A stretch of 64,000 bases of DNA, from the NCBI GenBank assembly GCA_022457155.1, contig JAJGOT010000091.1, positions 851,001 to 915,000 of the forward strand, written 5' to 3'. The notes below the pieces were generated by a model that was not told the origin of the DNA, ran no database searches, and saw only the letters and a program-made list of their open reading frames with translations. Shown here piece after piece: positions 1 through 10,000 of the stretch. Position 1 is the first letter of the stretch. Every line of letters starts with the position of its first letter. This DNA is from Cladopsammia gracilis (lineage: Eukaryota; Cnidaria; Anthozoa; Scleractinia; Dendrophylliidae). Position numbers and translations under genes: made by a program.

Positions 1-138
1 CAGCTGGGAGCAGGGTGCCGTTGGGACCCAAGCGTCCGTCCTGCCGGCAAAAATCCAGGTAACGGCGTTGAGCGGAGAGGTAAACCCGACGAGTAGCTGG
101 GGCTAGGCCGTGGTGCAAGAAAAACTGACATCTCGCCG
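1..138 (-). CDS. Tyrosine recombinase N-terminus (partial)
   Basis: In a frame different from the RT-RH frame that stops at 139-141, the minus strand reads through to the window edge. It gives a segment beginning about GLAPATRRVYLSAQRRYLDF, followed by CRQDGR. This resembles the N-terminal core-binding domain of DIRS/Ngaro tyrosine recombinases, which would insert the circular cDNA. The catalytic R-H-R-Y residues lie off the window. The frame is also open upstream of 139, overlapping the RT frame, so expression by frameshift or reinitiation is possible. The exact start is unknown. Confidence 0.6.
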
Positions 139-2079
139 TTAGACTACCTGCAGCGCTGCCACGGGAGCCGGAGGTACTGCCGTTGGTTCCGCATCTGCTA
201 GGGGTGCCAGCTGTCTGAAGCGCTGAAACTGGAAATGTGAAATTGCATCAGCAACCGGGTTGTCCTTGCCCCGGACAGATGAAGCGGTAAATGAAAACGA
301 GTGACGCACGGCTAGCTGGGTGAGATAGTGCAGTAGGACCATCAAGTTGCGGTCCTTTGAAGTACCGGACTTCAGCACGGCCACCACCGATTCGTTGTCG
401 CTCAAGAACTCAATCCGCCTCGCGACCCATTGGCTGCCCCACACTTGCGCTGCCACTACAATTGGAAAGAGTTCCTTATAGGCAATAGACAGGAGACGTT
501 GTGATTCTGTCCAGGACCAGAAGAACCAGTGGCCGTTAAAGATTGCGCCATAACCTAAAGCTCCAGCCGCATCAGAGGACACGTGAAAATCCGGAAGAGG
601 AGCCCAGTTAGGGGTGAGGAAGAAGCTAAGACCTTCCCATGAACGGAACAGCTCCTGCCACCACGCCAGGTCCAGCCGAAACTCCTGGTTGAGCCGGATG
701 GGGTGATCCTCTCGACGAAAAGCACACAGAAGATCAATCATTCTGCGAAGGAATGTCCGCCCTTGCGGGGCAATCTTGCAGGCATGGTGTAAGAGACCAA
801 TAAGCGATTCCAGTTCCTTCCGTTTGCAAACCTGCTTAGAGGACCACGCTTCCAGCAGTGAGATGATCCGAATCCGCTTGTTCTCAGGCAATCGCGCCTG
901 GAGTGTGACTGAGTCGAGTTCGATCCCCAGTATGGTCAAGCAAGTGGAGGGGCCCTCCAGTTTGTCAGGGTTGAGAGGAAGACCCAGTTCGGCGCAGAGC
1001 TGGATGCAGGCGCGCAGGTTATCCGAACAAACGGAAGAGGCGGGCGGGCCCAGTGTAAGGAAATCATCCAAGTAGTGACGAAGAAAGTCCACCCCGTGAT
1101 TATTAACCAGCATCCATTCCACCAAGTCCGCGACCGCTGTGAAGATAAACGGGGCCGACCGAAGGCCAAATGGTAATGCCAGGTCCACAAAGAACGAGTC
1201 ACGCCACTTCATCCCCAGAAGATACCGGTCTTGCGGGTGAACTGCAATTGTCCTATAAGCGGAAGCCACATTGAACTTTGCCATGAGGGTACCGCGACCT
1301 CTAGCCATTATGCCATCAATGAAGGCATCCACAGTAACATATTGTACGGAGAAGGGGGGCTTGGGGATGCCATCGTTTACACTATGCCCTGCCGGCGCTG
1401 ATAGGTCGAGGATAAGGCGCCACTTGCCAGGCTGGTTACTCTTCGGGATTACCCCGAAACGACTGATATGTAGATTGGGGAACGGAGGACTGGGGAAGGG
1501 CCCTGCCACGCGGCCCAGGGATACCTCCGTCTTCAGGTAGTCATCGATGACAGAGGGATGTTCTAGTGAGGAGCGCATGTTGGAAAAAACTGACTTGAGA
1601 GAGCCCGCAAGAGCTGCAAAGCCGACTCGGAAGCCCGACTGTACACCAGAGAGGACGTAAGCCACTGCGGATCTGTCGGGATGGTTGACCAGCTCCGCCC
1701 GAATCTTAGACAAGACCAGCGGGGAAACCCGATTGACAGATGCTAACAGCGAAAAAACTGAAACAGCAACATTAACGTGGGCGCGCTTCTGGTCAGGCGA
1801 AGGCCCACTGACGAAACGTCCGCCAACTGAAACGGGAACCAAACACAAAGAGGAACTATTTACACTATGTACAACAAGTGAGCCTGCTGGCTCAGAGCCG
1901 TCTCCCCGAGCTAGCTGGGGAGGGGGACCGGGAACGCTGGCCTGTGCTTGGAGGAAAGGGGCAGTAGACCCTGGAGTGCTCACCTTGACACCGCTCGCAG
2001 ATGTGCTGGTAGCGACATTTTCCGAAAGGCCAGGCACACCGACCCTGGTTCCAAGAATGACAAAATGGCGCTGAAGCAC
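139..2079 (-). CDS. Reverse transcriptase / RNase H of Ngaro-type element
   Basis: An intact 646-residue frame. The reverse transcriptase core shows the palm motif LPFGLRSAPFIF and the catalytic motif HYLDDF (Y-x-DD type). The C-terminal third is RNase H-like, with VSSDAAGALGYGA, an internal acidic SDNESVV motif and a terminal GKDNPVADAISHFQF motif. These are typical of DIRS/Ngaro RT-RH. The frame starts inside the gag-like frame (188-nt overlap, different phase), so the first roughly 60 residues may not be a true N-terminus. No integrase follows; the next frame is a tyrosine recombinase. It copies the element RNA into cDNA. No disabling mutation is visible. Confidence 0.85.
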   Translation of the reverse strand: MLQRHFVILGTRVGVPGLSENVATSTSASGVKVSTPGSTAPFLQAQASVPGPPPQLARGDGSEPAGSLVVHSVNSSSLCLVPVSVGGRFVSGPSPDQKRAHVNVAVSVFSLLASVNRVSPLVLSKIRAELVNHPDRSAVAYVLSGVQSGFRVGFAALAGSLKSVFSNMRSSLEHPSVIDDYLKTEVSLGRVAGPFPSPPFPNLHISRFGVIPKSNQPGKWRLILDLSAPAGHSVNDGIPKPPFSVQYVTVDAFIDGIMARGRGTLMAKFNVASAYRTIAVHPQDRYLLGMKWRDSFFVDLALPFGLRSAPFIFTAVADLVEWMLVNNHGVDFLRHYLDDFLTLGPPASSVCSDNLRACIQLCAELGLPLNPDKLEGPSTCLTILGIELDSVTLQARLPENKRIRIISLLEAWSSKQVCKRKELESLIGLLHHACKIAPQGRTFLRRMIDLLCAFRREDHPIRLNQEFRLDLAWWQELFRSWEGLSFFLTPNWAPLPDFHVSSDAAGALGYGAIFNGHWFFWSWTESQRLLSIAYKELFPIVVAAQVWGSQWVARRIEFLSDNESVVAVLKSGTSKDRNLMVLLHYLTQLAVRHSFSFTASSVRGKDNPVADAISHFQFQRFRQLAPLADAEPTAVPPAPVAALQVV

Positions 2080-3343
2080 TGCTGACCTGACCAGTCGAGG
2101 AGGCGGCGTTTGGGCTGGACGAAGGCTGAAGCAGCTGCCGTGTAGTCGGGGGTGCTGGTGACCGCAAGTGAAAATTGTACAGGTCAGAATTCATCTTCGA
2201 CCAATCAGTTAGACCGGTGGCCGCTGCATCCTTGCGGAAGGCCAGGTCGTACTCCAACCAGGCCAGGCCCGGATATTGGCGAGCTGTTTGGATGATAAGC
2301 AGCTTGTATTTGGACAAGTCAGGCCAACGCTGAGGGTGGACGGAGCACGCGACCATTTGATAAATAGTAAAGGCCTCGGTCCATGTCAAGATATCCTTGA
2401 TTTCAACCAGGCGACGCTTGGATGACACAATTAGTTTGCCTTCCAGGTAAGTTTGGGGTTCCTGCTCGGGTGAACGCAAATTAGCCGACAACAAGTCAGC
2501 CAGGTCCACGAACTGGCCGCTTGTAATCTTGGCCACCAGCTTGTATGGCACTGGAGCATGCCCTGGGCCCACCACGAATGCTTTATCCACCGTGGGAAGG
2601 GGCAGAGCCAAAGTCGTATCAGCTTGGGGCAAGGACCGACCGGTGGCGAACAGTGGAGACATGGAAGAGGCCACGAGGCTGAAAGAGCTCGGCGACGAAG
2701 TGGCCGGTAGTGGCGTGAACATGGGAATAAAAGAAGGCACCTGGAGCCTACCTGCACTCGACGCCAAGCCAGAAACTCCGGCCTGGGCCAGTGATGAAGG
2801 CAGAGGCGCTGTACTCGCAGCAAATCCGCTAGCGATGGAAACCAGCATGGAGGAGGGGGCGGTGCTCACCGGCCGGGAGTTGCTGGATTGCAGTGCTGAA
2901 ACGATGGCCGGCAGCGTATTCCCGATCGCCTGAGCCACTGCTGCCGCGAGGGCGTCGGGCAAAAAGAGTGGCGGGGCCGTAGAAGGCGAAACAACCATGG
3001 TAGAAGCGGCCGAAGTCGAAGCTTGGGAAACACTCGCCATGTTAGGCAAGATGGTCGCCGGATCGGCTGACGACGTGGGCGTAGGTTGCGAAGAAGACGA
3101 GGGAGTAAAACTCGCTTCCTGGCTATTAACCGTGGAACGGGGCATAGTGAAGAAAAAACTGTAGAAGGCAACGAAAAAACCCGCTGAAAAACGGCGCAAA
3201 AGACACCCGAGAAACAGCACACGCCGAACACTCGAAGGCAAACACAAGCTTCGCACATGGGAATGCGTGCGCATACAGCCGCCGAAACCCGCTGACCGCC
3301 TGGCCACAAAGCAAGCCAAAAAGCACGCAGGAACAACAAACAT
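1892..3343 (-). CDS. Gag-like protein of Ngaro-type element
   Basis: A 483-residue frame upstream of and overlapping the RT frame. The N-terminal two thirds is rich in Ser, Ala, Pro and Thr. The C-terminal part has Cys/His clusters (CHSWNQGRCAWPFGKCRYQH, then CERCQGEHSRVYC) resembling nucleic-acid-binding zinc knuckles. The start is uncertain: the first about 65 residues are Cys- and Phe-rich and unlike the rest, so the Met beginning MPRSTVNSQEASF (about 3145) may be the real start. It would package element RNA. Assignment rests on position and Cys/His content. Confidence 0.65.
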   Translation of the reverse strand: MFVVPACFLACFVARRSAGFGGCMRTHSHVRSLCLPSSVRRVLFLGCLLRRFSAGFFVAFYSFFFTMPRSTVNSQEASFTPSSSSQPTPTSSADPATILPNMASVSQASTSAASTMVVSPSTAPPLFLPDALAAAVAQAIGNTLPAIVSALQSSNSRPVSTAPSSMLVSIASGFAASTAPLPSSLAQAGVSGLASSAGRLQVPSFIPMFTPLPATSSPSSFSLVASSMSPLFATGRSLPQADTTLALPLPTVDKAFVVGPGHAPVPYKLVAKITSGQFVDLADLLSANLRSPEQEPQTYLEGKLIVSSKRRLVEIKDILTWTEAFTIYQMVACSVHPQRWPDLSKYKLLIIQTARQYPGLAWLEYDLAFRKDAAATGLTDWSKMNSDLYNFHLRSPAPPTTRQLLQPSSSPNAASSTGQVSSASAPFCHSWNQGRCAWPFGKCRYQHICERCQGEHSRVYCPFPPSTGQRSRSPSPASSGRRL

Positions 3344-3550
3344 GGCTAGCCACGATTGGAATCCTACCCGAACGCTACAACAAAGCTGGGAACGCTAAGG
3401 GAGCACGAGGAACGCCAACAAAAACGCTATGCCACTGCCAAGTCACGCCAAAAACGCTGCACAGCCCCTAAAAACGCCGGAGCCACTCAACAGAGTGGAA
3501 ACGCCACAAATAAACGCCAGAACGCCACAGCTGCGCTTGCTCCTCGTTGT

Positions 3551-4023
3551 TAACTAAGTTAAATACATTTAACCTCATAATAACAATAACAGACGAGAAT
3601 CAAAGGGGACCAAAACAGCACTTTGAACCAGTTTGCTGGTGTAAAGATACATAATTATTATCTGTACCGCCCTGTGAACCTTTTCTTTGCAAGACTGTTG
3701 ATAAAAGTCCCGCATAAGGGCCGTACGCATTTGCGCAAGCCGGGCTGGAAAAAGCCGTACGGCCCTATTACAAATGCGGACGGCCTTGTGCATTAGAATT
3801 TCAAGTAATTTAGTTTCCAAATTGGTCATATGATAAAATACTTATTGACTAAGTTAGGGCGCGCCAGATGGGAAAATATTTGGCTCTCGGTAATCGCACA
3901 CAGACCTCGCTGTGCTCGGTCCGTACGCCATGACCTCAAGCCAAATATTTTCCCATCCGGCCCTACCACTTAGTCAATAAGTACATATTCTCTTATTTTA
4001 TCAATGTCTGATATTTTACCCAC
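3551..4023. repeat. Inverted-repeat MITE next to SBF exon 8
   Basis: Arms at about 3831-3890 and 3936-4002 are inverted copies: TGATAAAATA, CTTATTGACTAAGT and GGGAAAATATTTGGCT on the left, with their complements on the right. The middle carries a CCTCGCTGTGCTCGGTCCGTACG segment that recurs in modified form near 63180. A smaller GGCCGTACG-rich inverted pair lies at 3718-3785. No gene is seen in this stretch. The right arm ends about 20 bases from the donor site of SBF exon 8. Confidence 0.7.
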
Positions 4024-7000
4024 CTGTAGCAGTGGTAGAGATGGTGAGGTTGGAGCCTGGAAAGCACAGTCTGCTGTCACTAGTTGTGGATGTAACACCT
4101 GTAAATGAATAAACATAGAATAAAAACAAATACCCTGGGATGGCTTCTGTTGAGAGCAGTGACTTTAGAAACTGATAGGGTCACCCAAAGGTGACAATAA
4201 AGGTGTCTGTCTATCTGCCTGCCTGCCTGTTTGTCCTAATAGTCTTGCTCCTCATAAGGGGTTCAGTTATCTCTGGTTTCTACAATATGGAGGGATCAGA
4301 TCTATTATGACTAAATGGGTTACCAGTCAATTTAACCCATGTGGTATTTTGTTACAAACTACAGACTGCGGACTGTGGACTGTCAATTGTGGACTGTTAA
4401 CTGAAAACTATGGACTGCTTCATTTCTTGAGCCTCACTTATAGAATTGAGCTGTGAGTGGGTGAAAAAAGACTGGAGCCAAATAGCCTGGTTGTGCAAGT
4501 GGAGTCTACAGAGATACTTGCTTACCATATGGTAAAGCAGAGAAAATGTATTATAACAATAACTTGGATCAGAGATTAAATCAAGTCAAATACTGCGCAA
4601 AGCTTTTTCATGGGATATATGTGCACAGGGAACGGTCAGCAGACATTCAATTATAGCTTACTTCACACTCTGCAGTCTGCAGTATGCAGTCCACAATCAA
4701 CATTTCATAGTTGCACAGTCATTGTCCAGTCCACAATCCATTTCACAGTCACCAGTCCATACTCCAGTCTAGTCCCTTTCTTATGTAGATTTCTGGACTT
4801 ACCAGGGTTAATTCATGCCTTGTCCTGCTAAAGAAAGGTTCTGGCAATGAAGCGAGGTTTATGGCATCAGGAATGAATATATGTCCTCCATCGATATCCA
4901 CAAGAATTACATCTCCCTGTTATATAATTAAAGGTAAAAGTCACAGTCAGGTCCCAAGCTTAACAAGACTTTCAAGACTAATAAAGCTAATTCATTTTTG
5001 TGCTCAGACACAATCACTAATGATGTGTTCGCATCAGCACCGAAACATGTTTAGAGTAAACATGTTTCAAATGTTTCCTGTAAACATGTTTGGATTTCAT
5101 TGTTCACATTATTTGTTAATTTCAAAACACGTTTCACATAATATATAGGCACTTTAACAAGTGAGTAGTGAAACATGTTTCATTCGTGATCAGACTAAAC
5201 ATGTTTCGCCATAGTGTGAATACAACAACAGACACCAAGTCCAAACAAAATGCAAAATAGTTGATGACTGACTGTTACGTATTTCCAGCACTGCCAGTAG
5301 GATGCAAAGCTTTTTGTCTGAGGAAAGGAAAACTAAATTTATTAAATGGAAATAAGAAATGGTGGTGGTGTCCACCTCTCCTTGCTTAGCAACCTTCTAG
5401 GAGCTTGGCATATAGGTACATGCTGCTCAGAGTAGCTGTGCTCCATGACACCCATCATATGGTTTATATGCTGAATGGCTAGCCCCACTGACTGGCCTCG
5501 CAGGCGGCAGGCAGCAGGCGGCAGTTGGGTCCTGGACAACGCTTATCCCCATACCTTCTTGGCTTGGTCGATCCAACACATCTCCATTAAGGTCTATATT
5601 TTATCGGGAGTGTGAGCTCTTCACATCAAACAGGGATTTTCTGATCCTCTGCAGAACTGTCTTCGTTTACAGCGTGTCCTATGAGGGATGAAACACTCTC
5701 AGGAGTCACCATCTGCCACTTGCCTACCAATCACGGACAGTCTCATGTTGGTCATATGGAAATCATTGGACCTTCACCTTCCTGATCACTGCATGTTTTG
5801 GGCCGCTTGCACGTTGGGGTGCTTCAGTTCCCTTCGTTCTGCTGGGTCCACAGTGCCTAATCTGATCAGCTTTTCCCCATCAATGCACTGGGTGTTCAGG
5901 ATATTGCAATGAACACAACAGCTTCCCCATAGTGTATGTGCGTCAGGATCAAGGCTTCCAAGACTGACCCATTTCGCAAGGGTTGTTTTATTTATATGGG
6001 CCTTGGCAGTTATCCGCTCTGCACTGTTCACACCGTAATAGCCTATCTTTCAGTTAGGGGCAATGCTCCTGGCCCTCTTTTTCTGCTCCAAAATGGTCGG
6101 CCTCTCTCATGCGCATCTCACCATTTGGATCAGGCAGATCATGGCATCTGCAGGTGTAGCAGGGAACTTCTCTAGCCATAGTGTTCGCATTGGGGTGGCC
6201 ACGGTCACAGCTCGCAATGGTGTCCGGGTTCACCTAATTCAGGCCTTGGGTGGCTGGACCAGCAATGCCTACCAACTGTACATCCATACTCCTCCAGAGG
6301 ATTTAGCTTCACTCTCTCAGAAGTTGGCTTAAGGGTAACAGGAAGCCCTGCAACTTGTTGCCTGTTGTTCACGTTTATGTGGCATCCATGGTTGTGTTGG
6401 GCACAGCCTATCTCAGGTAGGTATCACTTCCTTAGTTCGCGGGACGCTGGGCTATCGATTGTGCCTTTGGTCCTGTGGTGCTTGGGGTTAGTGGGGATTG
6501 GAGGTTTGGTGCTGCCTTGTTCGTGGGTCCCTCCTCTTTCCAAGCACCATGGAGAGTTTTTTAGACTAAGGTGATTCCCGCTTGCAGGGTTGCCATGGAT
6601 AACTCCCTGCTCTGCCTGAATCACGTCAGGCCCCCTTCTACCCTCAAGGGACCAGTTGGTTAAATAATTTAAGCAAAGTTAACCTCGAGCCAATGTGCCC
6701 AGCAGTTTTTCCCCTGGCATTACGTGACCTGCAGGGCGGCCCCACGCTTTTTGCAGGACACTTCTGTGACTCGTGTTATATCCAAGAGGCATTCCAAGCT
6801 TGATCGTTGCACATCAGTTTTGCTTGATCTTTGCGGATCAATTTTGCTTCACCTTTGCGAATCAATTCATGCTGGATCTTTGCGGATCAATTTGTTTCAC
6901 GCCAAGGCGAACCTTTTGCAGATTTTGGCCGCCATCCCTCCCACCCTCTTGGTTGTGTCAGTTCGGAAAGTATCAGATTAGGTAAGTATCTTCCACTGAA

Positions 7001-10000
7001 CTCTTTTCAGTGTGATGGTACCAGTTGGCGGCCGCTTGCAGGGGTGGTTTCCGCTCTCCCTGCTCTACCTGAATCGTGTCAGGTACCCTGCTCACCTCAA
7101 GGCACCAGTTCCCAAGCCCATCTATCGGTGATGAGTTTAACCACCATCTATACATATCTCAGCAATGTTATGTTTATTGGAAAACACCGAAAAGGATTTG
7201 GTGAATACTCATCGAAAGTTGAATTGTAACAAATAAATTATATACCTGATAAATAAATATTCATGTATACCTGATATTATGTACACATACACACTGTACA
7301 GGAATTAACTATTTTTTCTATGCAATTGGTCCAGGGCTACAAAATATCAGGCTTTTTTTTACTACAGAACCACATTCTCAGGGATATTTTGGTGGTGTAA
7401 AAAAGATTATTTACTGACCAAATCAGGTGCGACATTATCTTTGTAGCCTTCATGTACTCCCATGATGTATGGTGTTGGTGCACTCAAGAATTCAAGCAAA
7501 GCAGCAGGCAATATTGGAATGAACACATAACTGAAAAAAGAGAGGAAATCACGATAAGGGAATAATACAAAATGTCTTTGTCAAGTGTCTTGTTCAACTT
7601 AACGACCCTGTACCCTTTGGAGAACATTCCTACAATGGTAGAAATCGCAGGATATTGCGCTGAAATCAGGGCCAAACCTCGCTGAAATTGCACGAAAAAT
7701 TGCCTGTGTAAACAGGTTTTAAGGTGGAGATCAGTAGCTGGCTGGTCCTAGCCAAATTTTCCTTCTGTAAGGCACAGACCTCTCTTAGGCAGACAATTAG
7801 AGCTTAGTAGTCCCGAGGGCATTTGGCTTAGACAGAGTTCACTGTGCTTGGAAAGTTTCCTACCTGAACTTCAGTGGATACATCAATGCTAGCATGGCCT
7901 GTGTAGCATGGGTTAACTGTGAATAACTGCTTGAGTAGAACAAGATTTTGTTCTCTGTTAATGCAGCACAGAATAGGGCCAGCATATTATGGATACCTGT
8001 TGAAATGCAATAATAAATAATTAAACAAAAGAGCAGCAACAAAATAACAGCAGCAGCAGATTATGATAACAGTTGACAGAAAGAAAGTGTGCATCCAGAT
8101 GGATGCATCTGGAACATGATTTATGCAACATTCTTAAAACTTATGCATCTGGTCCCGGTTGTTCAAAAGGTGGATAGTGCTATCCACCAGATAAATCACT
8201 ATCCAATGGATAAGTATTAACGTTAGTTTATTTCAGTACAATCGAATGTGACCAGTCAACATGACTGGAAAGACAAAACTTTGACCGGTCAAATCCCCAA
8301 TCAGTCTGGACATTGTCCAATGACCGGCTGTTATTTCGAGCCCTGTTGGCATTTAGACTGCATTTCTGGAAAGTGGCGAGTCTGGGATAGGATAGGGATT
8401 TTTGGTGTCTTATCTAGAATGGGGTTGCAAAATACAGCTGAACATAATTTGGAATAGGGTAAGGGTTTCAGAGTCCCAGCAGCACACATCACCCAGAAAT
8501 GTTCGGAGTGCAGCCCCTCCCTCCCCACCACTCCCCCAGGGGATGGTACATGTACTATATATTAAACTAACAAAGCTTACCGAGCTGATTGAACAAGATA
8601 GAAACTGATTTGCCAGTCACGGGAAGTGTTTCAGAAGCAGGCGGCGATAGAGTGTGACGATCACCAGCTCCCATGGAAAATGTCATCTTGGGTCCACCAG
8701 GAGGTGGCACCTGAACAAAACCCAAGATGCAGCCAACCAGTCCTTCCAAAGATTTAGTGTTTCCAGATAGAAATGACAAATAGATTGTTGTCAGGCAGTT
8801 CTGTAATTAAAAATTACAACAATTACATTGTATTAGAATGATCTACATGGTCAACTCCTAACAAACAAAATGGATATCTCTTTAATCCACAATATGGTGT
8901 ACAGTGTAATATGAACCTGTACAAGTGTACAGTTTGTCTCAGTTTTAAACGGTTAGAACCAAGGCAAACTTAGAAGGGTTTGTATGGAGTCAGAGCATGC
9001 AAGTGCCAATATCACACTCCCATATTACAATCATCATCATCATCATGTCTCATCGCGCCACTAGGCGCATAAGACAAAGAGTGATCCTCTGGCCCTCCAG
9101 GTTGGGGGTTGGGCGCAGGGCTAATGACCCTGCCCCGTAAAAAAACTAAATGTTACAGAAACCATATTACAATAGGATGCTTATTTTTGGCAAGTGGACA
9201 TTTTTCATCATGATCCCATAATTTCACAAATTTAGGTATATGTGACTTGACCAGGGACACAACATACATGTAAGGACAAAAAAGGAAAACTTCTTCCTAC
9301 ATCCAGCTTAAAACATGGCCAAGAATACATTTGTAAGAGATTCTTATGACAGCCCTGTTAATCTGACCAGTCCATCAATAAGACCACTCTGTTAATATTA
9401 TGCAAAAGTACTGTTGAATTTGCTTCAATTGAATGGTCACACCATATGATTTTATTGACAAACTCAAAAGTTAGAACTACAATACATGTAAACGTCTCCA
9501 TAATTGACCTATCCTGACAAACAATATTAATTTTGGTACTTGCCTTTGTATACAAAAGTTTGAGAAATACTTATATAATAAATATTTTTTTCTTATCTGG
9601 CAACAGTCTTTTTAGCCTTTTTAGTGTCATTACAGATGTACTATTAACCTTAAACACCTCCTCAAGAGACTTGTCAACTGCTGGGAGGTTAAAAATGTAG
9701 TGTTTTGTATGGAGTTGGAATCATGACCAAGTGTCTGTATAGGAGTTTTACCTTTAAGATGTCAAAGTAACTCGCTCTTGAAACAAGGCACAAGCATTTT
9801 GGAGCAAACAAATCCATTGCTACCTCATCTGTGTTGATAGAGATCCCAGGCACGCCTTCAGAGAATCGCTTCTCCGATAGCGAAGAATCTGACTGACTGC
9901 CATCCCTAAATCCATCAGTACTTTTGGACTTCACTACTTTTTTCTTGGACTTTGCTGGAGTGCATTTTTCATAAAATGTGAAGCATGCACAGTATCGGTG

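Larger units (their letters stand above)
1..3550 (-). mobile_element. Ngaro/DIRS-type YR retrotransposon, truncated by window edge
   Basis: Gag-like, reverse transcriptase/RNase H and tyrosine-recombinase reading frames follow one another on the minus strand. This order (GAG, RT-RH, YR) is known for Ngaro-type YR retrotransposons. There is no integrase or aspartic protease frame, which argues against Ty3/gypsy. The long frames are uninterrupted, so the copy looks young. The 5' non-coding part (about 3344-3550) is full of irregular AACGC-type motifs, and its outer boundary is only estimated. The far end, where split direct repeats are expected, lies outside the window. It sits beyond the last SBF exon seen, so it is probably inside an SBF intron. 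Confidence 0.8.
4917..7418. other. SBF intron 6 with DIRS/Ngaro insertion
   Basis: The 2.5-kb intron between exons 6 and 7 holds the decayed tyrosine-recombinase element described separately. The first part (5020-5220) carries several AAACATGTTT-type palindromic motifs. From 7117 to 7418 nothing recognisable was found. Confidence 0.6.
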
